Of a stretch of 64,000 nucleotides of DNA, positions 1-7,425 are shown in pieces. This DNA comes from Bacillus sp. 165 (GTDB lineage Bacteria; Bacillota; Bacilli; Bacillales; Bacillaceae_G). The notes beneath the pieces were generated by a model that saw only the letters and a list, made by a program, of their open reading frames with translations, did no database searches and was not told the DNA's origin. The position numbers and the translations under genes were made by a program. Each line of letters starts with the position of its first letter. The first letter of the stretch is position 1. The DNA lies in assembly GCF_017742235.1 (NCBI RefSeq), contig NZ_JAGHKQ010000003.1:62001-126000 (forward strand), given 5' to 3'.

Positions 1-1
1 A

Positions 2-337
2 GCAACGGCTAATGCTGTACTTTCGGTAAAAGGGACAATCGACGGATCAGAAGTTACGACGATTCCGCAAGGTGCAGAATTTACAGTACTTGCAAAATAT
101 AATAACCAATGGTTTAAAGTGGAATACAACGGCACAATTGGATATTTTAAAGTGAATTTATCTACGTACAAAACGTATTTTCAAATTAAAAATTTAATCC
201 GAACAGCTGATTATAAATATTACACACAAGTATTGGAAAATGATGTTCCGGTATTGGCAAACGGTCAAACGCAAGTATATGTGAACGGGCAAGTTCAAAG
301 CATAAGCACGTCCGGAACGGAGCAAGTGTACCGCTAA
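2..337 (+). CDS. C-terminal part of an SH3-domain protein (partial)
   Basis: The frame is open from the window edge, so the start lies upstream; about 111 codons are visible. Roughly the first 55 visible residues read as a bacterial SH3 (SH3b) module: SVKGTIDGSEVTTIPQGAEF, then QWFKVEYNGTIGYFKV, the usual pattern of a small beta barrel that ends in a W-x-K-V and G-Y-x-x strand pair. The remaining 55 residues look like a degenerate second module. Such domains usually sit on secreted or cell-wall proteins and bind peptidoglycan. The catalytic part, if any, is outside the window, so the full function is unknown. An intrinsic terminator follows at once. Confidence 0.75.
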   Translation, partial: ATANAVLSVKGTIDGSEVTTIPQGAEFTVLAKYNNQWFKVEYNGTIGYFKVNLSTYKTYFQIKNLIRTADYKYYTQVLENDVPVLANGQTQVYVNGQVQSISTSGTEQVYR

Positions 338-361
338 AGAGGAGAATTTCTCCTCTTTTTA
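336..361 (+). terminator. Intrinsic terminator of the SH3-domain gene
   Basis: An 11-bp stem, AAAGAGGAGAA paired with TTCTCCTCTTT, is followed by a T run directly after the stop codon. Confidence 0.8.
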
Positions 362-410
362 TTTTGCTTGAATTTGGAGTATGTATACGCTGAATTTTTA
401 TAAAACGAAA

Positions 411-450
411 ATAAAGTTTACATAACAATGTTATGTAAACTTTATTTTTT
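411..450. terminator. Perfect 16-bp inverted repeat with T tract
   Basis: ATAAAGTTTACATAAC at 411-426 is perfectly complementary to 430-445 across a 3-nt loop and is followed by five T. It could be a second terminator, or a regulator-binding dyad upstream of rarD; the sequence alone does not decide. Confidence 0.55.
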
Positions 451-521
451 TATTGTAAAAACAAAATACAAAGAATTATAATGAATAATAGTTTCACTAT
501 GTGAAGGAAGGCGGAGGGGAA

Positions 522-1460
522 ATGGAAAAAGAACGATACTCTGATGAGACGATGGGAATACTGTATGCTTCATTCTCATATTTGCTTTGGGGATTTTTAC
601 CTTTATATTGGAAGTTAATGAATCATGTGCCGTCTAACCAAATTTTGGCCCATCGTGTATTTTGGTCGTTTATTTTTATGCTGGTTATACTAGGTGTAAG
701 TAAAAAATGGGGACAGTTTACAGTTGAGTTCAGAAGGATCCGTACAAATCGCAAGCAGTTTTTGTCTTTACTGGCGGCGTCTATCACTATAAGCGCCAAT
801 TGGTTTATTTACATATGGGCAGTGAATAAAGGGCATGTGATTGAAGCTAGCCTCGGCTACTATATTAATCCGCTTGTAAATGTAGTATTAGGCATTGTGA
901 TCTTAAAAGAACGATTAAGCTTTTGGCAAACTTTCGCCGTTTTGTTGGCGGGAGCAGGAGTGCTGCTTTTAACGTTCCGTATCGGTTCTGTTCCGTGGAT
1001 TGCTTTATCCTTGGCTATGAGCTTTGCTACGTATGGACTGGTAAAAAAGATGACAAACTTAGATTCGGTAATCGGACTTACAGTTGAAACGATGGTGATT
1101 GCACCTATTGCGTTTATATATTTAATTTGGCTTGAATGGAACGGAACGGGGTTATTTTTTTCTCAATCTGTTTCTACGACGTTTTTATTAATGGGAGCAG
1201 GCGCAGTGACAGCCGTTCCGCTTTTATATTTTGCGAAGGGAGCACGGTTAATTTCGTTGTCATTGATAGGGTTTTTACAGTATGTAGCTCCTTCCATCAG
1301 TCTTTGCCTCGGCGTATTTTTATTTCATGAAAACTTTACGAAAACTCATATCTATGCGTTTGGGTGCATTTGGTCGGCTTTAATGATCTTTTCCATCGCT
1401 AAAACAAAATTTATGGTCAGCATGCAGCCGAAGTTGAGAAAGTCAATGAAAGCGTCGTAG
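522..1460 (+). CDS. rarD: RarD-type EamA family permease
   Basis: A 312-residue inner-membrane protein with about ten hydrophobic helices in two EamA halves. The N-terminal YASFSYLLWGFLPLYWK and the APSISLCLGVFLFHE stretch are typical of RarD, a member of the drug/metabolite transporter superfamily; the natural substrate of RarD is not settled. The ATG at 522 is preferred over the GTG at 501, because a strong GGAGGGG site lies just before 522. It stands alone, downstream of the inverted repeat at 411-450 and upstream of yuiD. Confidence 0.85.
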   Translation: MEKERYSDETMGILYASFSYLLWGFLPLYWKLMNHVPSNQILAHRVFWSFIFMLVILGVSKKWGQFTVEFRRIRTNRKQFLSLLAASITISANWFIYIWAVNKGHVIEASLGYYINPLVNVVLGIVILKERLSFWQTFAVLLAGAGVLLLTFRIGSVPWIALSLAMSFATYGLVKKMTNLDSVIGLTVETMVIAPIAFIYLIWLEWNGTGLFFSQSVSTTFLLMGAGAVTAVPLLYFAKGARLISLSLIGFLQYVAPSISLCLGVFLFHENFTKTHIYAFGCIWSALMIFSIAKTKFMVSMQPKLRKSMKAS

Positions 1461-1537
1461 CATCCAGCATTTGCTATTTTTTTTATGAAGTTTTAATATA
1501 GAATGTACCACGCCTGAAAAGAAAGCGAGGACATCTA

Positions 1538-1963
1538 ATGGAAGTGATTTTTAAAAATGACCCGCTTGTCGCGGCGATTATTGCATGGTTTTTAGCACAA
1601 CTTGCGAAGGTAGTCATTGCTATATTTCGAACCGGCCGCTTTGAGCTGGAACTATTTTTCTCGTCAGGTGGAATGCCAAGTTCTCACTCTTCCACAGTAA
1701 CTGCATTAGCAACCTCAATCGCTATTGATGATGGAGTGGAAAGTACAACGTTTGCGTTAGCCTTGATCTTTGCCGTTATTGTTATGTATGATGCATCTGG
1801 TGTTAGGTTGGCAGTAAGCCATCAAGCTAAAATCTTAAATGATTTCTTTCACGGCAAAATGAAAAATTATAAAATGCTAAATGAGCTTGTTGGACACACT
1901 CCTTATCAGGTTATCGCTGGTGCGATACTCGGAGTAGTAGTTGCTGTTTGGTATTGTCATTAA
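1538..1963 (+). CDS. yuiD: Divergent PAP2 family membrane protein YuiD
   Basis: A 141-residue protein of the divergent PAP2 (DUF212) family, with the conserved GGMPSSHS at residues 44-51 and the partner motif YDASGVRLAVSHQAKILN further on; these hold the histidines expected of an acid-phosphatase-like site. Three to four hydrophobic segments place it in the membrane. Length matches the family. A phosphatase role in lipid or prenyl-phosphate metabolism is only inferred; it sits directly before sqhC, but the terminator between the two argues for separate transcription. The AAAGCGAGG site precedes the ATG. Confidence 0.85.
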   Translation: MEVIFKNDPLVAAIIAWFLAQLAKVVIAIFRTGRFELELFFSSGGMPSSHSSTVTALATSIAIDDGVESTTFALALIFAVIVMYDASGVRLAVSHQAKILNDFFHGKMKNYKMLNELVGHTPYQVIAGAILGVVVAVWYCH

Positions 1964-1995
1964 AAAAAGCTAATTCATGTGGATTGGCTTTTTTT
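1963..1995 (+). terminator. Intrinsic terminator after yuiD
   Basis: AAAAAAGCTAAT pairs with ATTGGCTTTTTT (one G-U pair) across a short loop, ending in a T run. Confidence 0.75.
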
Positions 1996-2067
1996 GCATT
2001 TTCTTAGTTCATATAGTGCACGCCTCAAGAATAAGGTATAACGATGGAAACAAAAGAGGTGTGAGAG

Positions 2068-3939
2068 ATGATGCAAAAGCAACAGATTTGGGAAGAGATA
2101 CAAAAAAGGGTGCAAGAGTCGCGTCACCTCCAGAAGTCGAATGGAGCATGGCGCTTTATATTCGAAGGTTCCCTATTAACTGATGCTGCCATGATTATGG
2201 TATTGCAGTCGTTAGGAAGCAATGATCAGCTTGTGTTTCAACTGGCAGCGAGATTACAAAAGCTGCAGCAGCCAAACGGAGCGTGGACATTGTATGATGA
2301 TGAAGGAGAAGGAAATCTCACTGCAACAGTTCTAGCCTACAATGCTCTTTTATTTTCAAAAACAGTGAGCAAGGAAGATAGCAGGATGAAGCAAGCAGAA
2401 AGGTTTATTAACAAAAAGGGCGGACTGTCTCAGACACATTTTATGACGAAATTTTTATTGGCGGTTCATGGGCAATATCCGTGGCCGAAGCTATTTCATG
2501 TTCCCACTCCGGTGTTTTTTCTTCCATCTTCTTTTCCTTTCAATATATTTAAATTCAGTAATTACGCACGCATTCATATACTGCCTATGATTATTTGCGC
2601 TAACAAACGATTTTCATTACCTTATGCAGCACCTGATTTAACTCATCTCATGGCAGAATCAGAAGATGCAGAGTGGTTTTTGCAGAACAGAAGCATCGGA
2701 TTGCACAATCTTTTTCAAGAGATTAAAAAATTGAAACGGTACCCGTCTGAATATAAAAAGATGGGGTATGCATATTTAGAGAAATTTATGCTCGACAGAA
2801 TTGAACCGAATGGAACGTTATACAGCTATGCCAGTTCAACGATTTTTATGATTTATGCTCTGCTTGCCTTGGGTTATCCAAAAACATCACCTGTGATTCA
2901 ACATGCGCTGCAAGGATTACACTCATTGCTGATCGAAACGGAAAACGGAGTGCATGTGCAAAATTCGCCTTCGACTGTTTGGGATACAGCGTTGTTAAGC
3001 TATGCTTTGCAGGAGGCTGGGGTAGCGGAGCATGATTCTATGATTCAACATGCCAATACCTACCTGCTGCACAAGCAGCATACTCAAAAGGGAGATTGGA
3101 GTGTGCATGCTCCGAAGACTGCTCCTGGAGGCTGGGGATTTTCACATATTAATACAAAGGTCCCGGATATAGATGATACGAGTGCTGCTCTTCGGGCGAT
3201 AACACGAGAGGCTGTTAAAAATGAAACGTATCGTGAAGCTTGGAACAAAGGAGTAGAGTGGCTGCTTGCTATGCAAAATACAGACGGTGGATGGGCAGCG
3301 TTTGAAAAAGGGGCTAATAATGAAATGCTGACTCTCATCCCGCTTGAAAATGCTAATGATGCCATTATTGATGCGTCTACTGCAGACTTAACCGGGAGAG
3401 CATTGCAGTTTTTAGGTACTTATGCAGGTTTGACAATGGAGCATTCAGCAGTTAGAAAAGGGGTAGAGTGGCTGCTTTCTAAGCAGGAAGAAAATGGCTC
3501 GTGGTATGGCCGCTGGGGTATTTGTTACGTGTACGGAACATGGGCAGCCGTTACCGGATTATGCGCTGTCGGTTTAACAAAAGAACATCCAGCGATTCAA
3601 AAAGCAGCAGCATGGCTGGAGTCTATCCAGCACGAAAATGGCGGCTGGGGAGAATCCTGCAAAAGCTGCGAAATCAAGCAATATGTGCCCCTCGGCTACA
3701 GTACGCCGTCACAAACTGCATGGGCAACAGATGCTTTAATTGCTGTGTATGGCCAAGAAAGAAAATCCATTCAAAAAGGAATAGCGTACTTACTGCGTCA
3801 ACACTCATGGTCGAAACAAGAAATACAGTATCCGACTGGCCTCGGCCTGCCAGGGCAATTTTATTTTCGATATGAGAGCTACAACTATATTTTTCCATTG
3901 CTTGCATTAGGGAATTATATGAAGCGATATACAGACTAA
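2068..3939 (+). CDS. sqhC: Squalene-hopene cyclase family protein
   Basis: A 623-residue terpene cyclase. The catalytic acid motif DIDD lies at residues 367-370 (DxDD of the squalene-hopene cyclase family). Several QW-type repeats are visible, for example QKLQQPNGAWTLYDDEG, AMQNTDGGWAAFEKG, SKQEENGSWYGRWG and SIQHENGGWGESC. Length equals Bacillus SqhC (about 630). In Bacillus subtilis the enzyme cyclises tetraprenyl-beta-curcumene to a sesquarterpenoid of spores and membranes, and can act on squalene; which substrate applies here cannot be told. It is a peripheral membrane enzyme. Start: ATG 2068 behind AAAGAGGTG; the next codon is also ATG. Confidence 0.93.
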   Translation: MMQKQQIWEEIQKRVQESRHLQKSNGAWRFIFEGSLLTDAAMIMVLQSLGSNDQLVFQLAARLQKLQQPNGAWTLYDDEGEGNLTATVLAYNALLFSKTVSKEDSRMKQAERFINKKGGLSQTHFMTKFLLAVHGQYPWPKLFHVPTPVFFLPSSFPFNIFKFSNYARIHILPMIICANKRFSLPYAAPDLTHLMAESEDAEWFLQNRSIGLHNLFQEIKKLKRYPSEYKKMGYAYLEKFMLDRIEPNGTLYSYASSTIFMIYALLALGYPKTSPVIQHALQGLHSLLIETENGVHVQNSPSTVWDTALLSYALQEAGVAEHDSMIQHANTYLLHKQHTQKGDWSVHAPKTAPGGWGFSHINTKVPDIDDTSAALRAITREAVKNETYREAWNKGVEWLLAMQNTDGGWAAFEKGANNEMLTLIPLENANDAIIDASTADLTGRALQFLGTYAGLTMEHSAVRKGVEWLLSKQEENGSWYGRWGICYVYGTWAAVTGLCAVGLTKEHPAIQKAAAWLESIQHENGGWGESCKSCEIKQYVPLGYSTPSQTAWATDALIAVYGQERKSIQKGIAYLLRQHSWSKQEIQYPTGLGLPGQFYFRYESYNYIFPLLALGNYMKRYTD

Positions 3940-3940
3940 A

Positions 3941-3962
3941 AAAGAAGGCGATGCCTTCTTTT
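3941..3962. terminator. Terminator between sqhC and the YfhD-like gene
   Basis: AAAGAAGGC and GCCTTCTTT form a tight hairpin flanked by A and T runs, so it can serve both convergent genes. Confidence 0.7.
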
Positions 3963-3965
3963 GCT

Positions 3966-4115
3966 TTATTGCTTGTTTTTTTGGCGGGCGTCCGCTGCTT
4001 TCGAGCGTTCTTGTGCTTCTAAATCGTCTTGATCGGCAAGTTCTTGTGAAAATTCAATATCTAACCCATCAGTTTTAATGCTTTTTCCATATTGATCTTG
4101 CTGCTGCTTTTTCAT
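3966..4115 (-). CDS. YfhD family small protein
   Basis: A 49-residue hydrophilic protein. The core EFSQELADQDDLEAQERSKA, followed by ADARQ, matches what I remember of the YfhD family of Bacillus, short proteins of unknown function. The ATG at 4115 is chosen because AAAGGAGG precedes it at good spacing; a longer reading upstream has no such site. Convergent with sqhC and divergent from the FabG-like gene. Family call rests on memory of the motif. Confidence 0.65.
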   Translation of the reverse strand: MKKQQQDQYGKSIKTDGLDIEFSQELADQDDLEAQERSKAADARQKNKQ

Positions 4116-4243
4116 ATTACATCCTCCTTTGTAGTGTTGTACTTCATTATCATTCCATAATTGGAGATTTTTATGTGTAAAAACAGGAGGTCTTGGTTCA
4201 CTTGTCGAAAACGATGTAGAACAATAAAACATAAAGGGGAAGA

Positions 4244-4990
4244 ATGAATATGACCAGCTCGCCAGAAAAAATTGCAGTTGTAACGGGAGCAGCAAGAGGA
4301 CTTGGGAAAGCTATTGCAGAAAAGCTTGCTTCGTTAGGGATTCATGTTGTGATAAGTGATATAAACGTAGACGGAATACAGGAAACAACACAAGAACTCA
4401 CGGAAAAGGGATATAAAGCAAGTTACTTTCAGGCTAATGTAGCAAACCGTGAAGAAGCGAAGGCCCTTATCGCTCATACAGTAGATACATACGGAAGACT
4501 TGATATTTTAGTAAATAATGCAGGCATTACAAGAGATGCGATGCTTCATAAAATGGAAGGACAGCAATGGGATGATGTGATTGCAGTCAACTTGACAGGA
4601 GTATTTAACTGCATGAGTCCAGCGGTTCAAGTGATGCGGGAGCAGCAATCAGGCCGTATCGTAAACATCTCATCAGTGAGCTGGCAGGGAAATGTTGGGC
4701 AGGCAAACTATGCAGCAGCAAAAGCTGGATTAATCGGCTTAACGAAAACTGCGGCAAAAGAATTATCAGCATACGGCATTACATGCAACGCTATTTGTCC
4801 TGGCTTCATGGACACTGATATGACCAAAACCATTCCTGATAAAGTAAAGGAAAAAATGATTGCCGCCATACCGGCAAGACGAATGGGCAAACCAGAAGAC
4901 ATAGCAAATACAGTTGCATTCTTGTCTTCAGATGAATCCAGTTATATTACAGGAGAAATTGTAAATGTAAGCGGAGGATTACATTTCTAA
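4244..4990 (+). CDS. FabG-like short-chain dehydrogenase/reductase
   Basis: A 248-residue Rossmann-fold oxidoreductase. TGAARGLG at 14-21 binds NAD(P), NNAG lies at 91-94, catalytic serine is in NISSV (143/144), and Tyr156 and Lys160 form YAAAK. GITRDAMLHKM after NNAG and the PGFMDTDMT loop are typical of 3-oxoacyl-ACP and acetoacetyl-CoA reductases (FabG/PhaB type). No fatty acid or PHA genes are adjacent, so this is probably an accessory copy. The AAAGGGG site precedes ATG 4244. A terminator follows. Confidence 0.8.
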   Translation: MNMTSSPEKIAVVTGAARGLGKAIAEKLASLGIHVVISDINVDGIQETTQELTEKGYKASYFQANVANREEAKALIAHTVDTYGRLDILVNNAGITRDAMLHKMEGQQWDDVIAVNLTGVFNCMSPAVQVMREQQSGRIVNISSVSWQGNVGQANYAAAKAGLIGLTKTAAKELSAYGITCNAICPGFMDTDMTKTIPDKVKEKMIAAIPARRMGKPEDIANTVAFLSSDESSYITGEIVNVSGGLHF

Positions 4991-5001
4991 TAAAAGCAGT
5001 G

Positions 5002-5038
5002 GAAAGCACACAAAGATGAGCCGTTGTGCTTTCTTTTT
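5002..5038 (+). terminator. Intrinsic terminator of the FabG-like gene
   Basis: GAAAGCACA pairs with TGTGCTTTC over a 14-nt loop, followed by TTTTT. It isolates the reductase from the CRISPR leader. Confidence 0.75.
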
Positions 5039-5307
5039 ATTGCTATATGTTTAAAGATATAAACCGTATGCTACGAAAAAAGCATAAAAAAGGGGTATGT
5101 CATGTTATTTTATTGAAATAAAAATAGATTATACTAGTTAGTAATAAAATTGGGATAAAGGGTTATTTTTTTTATATCTTAAAATAATGAAAACCTTAGA
5201 AAAAACCGTTTGGTTTACATAATGTTTTTTGCCTTTGGTCAATATTTGAGACACCATACATTTTAGCTCTTGAAAGCCTTGGGAGAGTAAGGTAGAATAA
5301 AGGTACT
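5039..5307 (+). other. CRISPR leader region
   Basis: About 270 bp of AT-rich non-coding sequence between the reductase terminator and the first repeat. It contains no ORF worth calling and ends in a sigma-A-like promoter. Its position at the promoter-proximal end of the array fits a leader. Confidence 0.6.
5270..5298 (+). promoter_or_regulatory. Sigma-A-type promoter of the CRISPR array
   Basis: TTGAAA at 5270-5275, a 17-bp spacer and TAGAAT at 5293-5298. The predicted start near 5305 is within a few bases of the first repeat, so transcription would run rightward through the whole array. Confidence 0.7.
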
Positions 5308-6392
5308 ATAGAAATAAAAAAACCTCGTTTAGAGGATTAACACTTTTTTATACAGGGCATTGTGAAACACCCTGCTGTATTATAGAAATAAAAAAACCTC
5401 GTTTAGAGGATTAACACAAGTAGGTAACTTATTTCATTTGTAGTACTCTACCTTGAGAATAGAAATAAAAAAACCTCGTTTAGAGGATTAACACAACGGA
5501 ACAAAATAAAACAAAAACCCCCCCACTATCAATAGTAATAGAAATAAAAAAACCTCGTTTAGAGGATTAACACATCATCTTTTACTTGATAGACAGTTCC
5601 ATCAGCCGGTGCATATAGAAATAAAAAAACCTCGTTTAGAGGATTAACACACAACAAAAAAAAATCCAACAAATATTAACACCCCTTTAATAGAAATAAA
5701 AAAACCTCGTTTAGAGGATTAACACACAACAAAAAAAAATCCAACAAATATTAACACCCCTTTAATAGAAATAAAAAAACCTCGTTTAGAGGATTAACAC
5801 ATCCAGTCAGTCGACCTGACTTTATGGAAATTTCAAATAGAAATAAAAAAACCTCGTTTAGAGGATTAACACAGAAGTATTTACTGTTTTCTCAGATTCT
5901 TTCTCAGATTCATAGAAATAAAAAAACCTCGTTTAGAGGATTAACACACTTTTCGATTGCCACATAATCAGGTGTGAAGTCATATAGAAATAAAAAAACC
6001 TCGTTTAGAGGATTAACACATTGAGAAATTTTCGTTAAAATCGGTTCAACTTGCTCCTATAGAAATAAAAAAACCTCGTTTAGAGGATTAACACAAGAGG
6101 GCTGAGGCGTGAAGGGTTGCCTCCTTTACTACATAGAAATAAAAAAACCTCGTTTAGAGGATTAACACATGAAAATTGTAGTTAGTTCGTTTGGTGTTAA
6201 CGAACTATATAGAAATAAAAAAACCTCGTTTAGAGGATTAACACAATGATAGACTCCGCCCATGCAGAGCCATTGCCTTGCAATAGAAATAAAAAAACCT
6301 CGTTTAGAGGATTAACACTTTTTTCCATCTCCGAAAGGATCACCGAAAGCTCCTCGATAGAAATAAAAAAACCTCGTTTAGAGGATTAACAC
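5308..6392 (+). CRISPR. CRISPR array, 15 repeats and 14 spacers, no cas genes in the window
   Basis: Fifteen identical 36-bp repeats start at 5308, 5382, 5459, 5538, 5615, 5690, 5765, 5837, 5912, 5984, 6059, 6133, 6209, 6283 and 6357. Each begins ATAGAAATAAAAAAA, has the hairpin CCTC-GTTTA-GAGG, and ends ATTAACAC. Spacers are 36-43 nt. Spacers 5 and 6 (5651-5689, 5726-5764) are identical; the other twelve differ. Promoter to the left and terminator at 6431-6470 set the direction as rightward. A stem directly before an 8-nt 3' tag and long, variable spacers resemble type III arrays, but no cas gene is present within 5 kb to the left or 57 kb to the right, so the type is inferred only. Confidence 0.97.
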
Positions 6393-6430
6393 ACCCGCAT
6401 ATCGTCTGAATACTCATAAACTACATATAA

Positions 6431-6470
6431 AAAGACGTGCAAGCTGCTCATTGTTTGCACGTCTTTTTTT
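6431..6470 (+). terminator. Intrinsic terminator of the CRISPR transcript
   Basis: AAAGACGTGCAA (6431-6442) pairs perfectly with TTGCACGTCTTT (6455-6466), then T run. It lies 38 bp after the last repeat. Confidence 0.85.
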
Positions 6471-6566
6471 GCAATAAAATACTATTGTGATTTTTTTCTG
6501 AAAGAACAGAAAATTATGACAATATTAAAAACATATATACTATTTGAGAAAGATAGGAGTGTTTTT

Positions 6567-7334
6567 ATGTTAGAGACCTTTGTTATACATATGACTCCAT
6601 TCAATCAAGAACGAACGATTCGAGTATATGTGCCGAAAGAGTAATATGAGGGAGATAAGCGTTATCCAGTTTAGTATATGCATGATGGGCAAAATGTTTT
6701 TCAAAATGAAGATGCGGTTGGAGGAATCTCGTTAAGGTTAGAGGAATATTTGGATGAAAATGGAGTAGAGATAATTGTTGTTGCCATCGATTCGAAAAAA
6801 GGGGAGGAGCGGATCAATGAATATTGTCCGTGGATCAATGGTGAATACAGCAAAAAGATGGTGGGCGATACAAGTACACTAGGAGGAAAGGGAGGAGCAT
6901 ACGCAGAGTTTATCATTCAGGATTTGAAACCATATATAGATAAAAAATATCGTACTATGAAACAGCAAAATTATATGGCTGGTATATCCTTAGGCGGGCT
7001 GATCTCTACATATTCTGCTTGCCGTTATCCGAATCTTTTTACGAGAGTAGCAGCAATTTCCTCAGCTTATTTCTGAAATCAAGAGGAAATTGAAAGGTTA
7101 ATAAAGAGTTCAGATTTATCGTCAATGGATAGGTTTTATCTCGATGCAGGAACGAGAGAGGCAGCTGATGATGAGAGAATCAACAAGGAATTTCTTGCTT
7201 CCAATACAGCAGTATTTGAAATGCTGAAGGAGAAACTACCAAATATAAAATTTGAAATTGTGGAAGGAGCAGAGCACAGCTATCACAGTTTTAGAGAAAG
7301 AGTTCCGTCTGTTTTTTCGTTTTTTGTTAGATGA
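6567..7334 (+). pseudogene. Esterase D-like alpha/beta hydrolase with three in-frame stops
   Basis: One continuous frame of 255 codons runs from ATG 6567 to TGA 7332, interrupted by TAA at 6642, TAG at 6672 and TGA at 7074, with no frameshift. It carries RVYVPKE-stop-YEGDKRYPV-stop-YMHDGQNVF, then a nucleophile elbow GISLGG, and a C-terminal EGAEHSYHSFRERV with the catalytic histidine. This is the putative esterase family (PF00756; S-formylglutathione hydrolase/enterochelin esterase type). The stop contexts (for example PV-stop-YMHDG where PVLYMHDG is usual) each fit a single base change. A weak AGGAG site precedes the ATG. Most likely a recent pseudogene. Confidence 0.85.
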
Positions 7335-7356
7335 TCTTGCGAAAGAATAATATTCA

Positions 7357-7394
7357 AAAGCAACAAGCATGACATAAGCCATGCTTGTTGCTTT
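7357..7394. terminator. Terminator between esterase pseudogene and P450 gene
   Basis: A 15-bp perfect stem, AAAGCAACAAGCATG at 7357-7371 with its complement at 7380-7394. Convergent genes flank it. Confidence 0.75.
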
Positions 7395-7425
7395 CAGGAT
7401 AAATGCTTAATACGAAAATAAATCC

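Noticed and set aside
5308-6392. Reading the array as type VI (Cas13) because the repeat is 36 nt with a short stem and an 8-nt tail
   Set aside because: Spacers of 36-43 nt are too long and variable for type VI, and no HEPN effector is in the window.
6567-7334. Stop-codon recoding (selenocysteine or suppressor) in the esterase
   Set aside because: Three different stop codons are involved, and no SECIS-like hairpin was seen after the TGA; a pseudogene is simpler.
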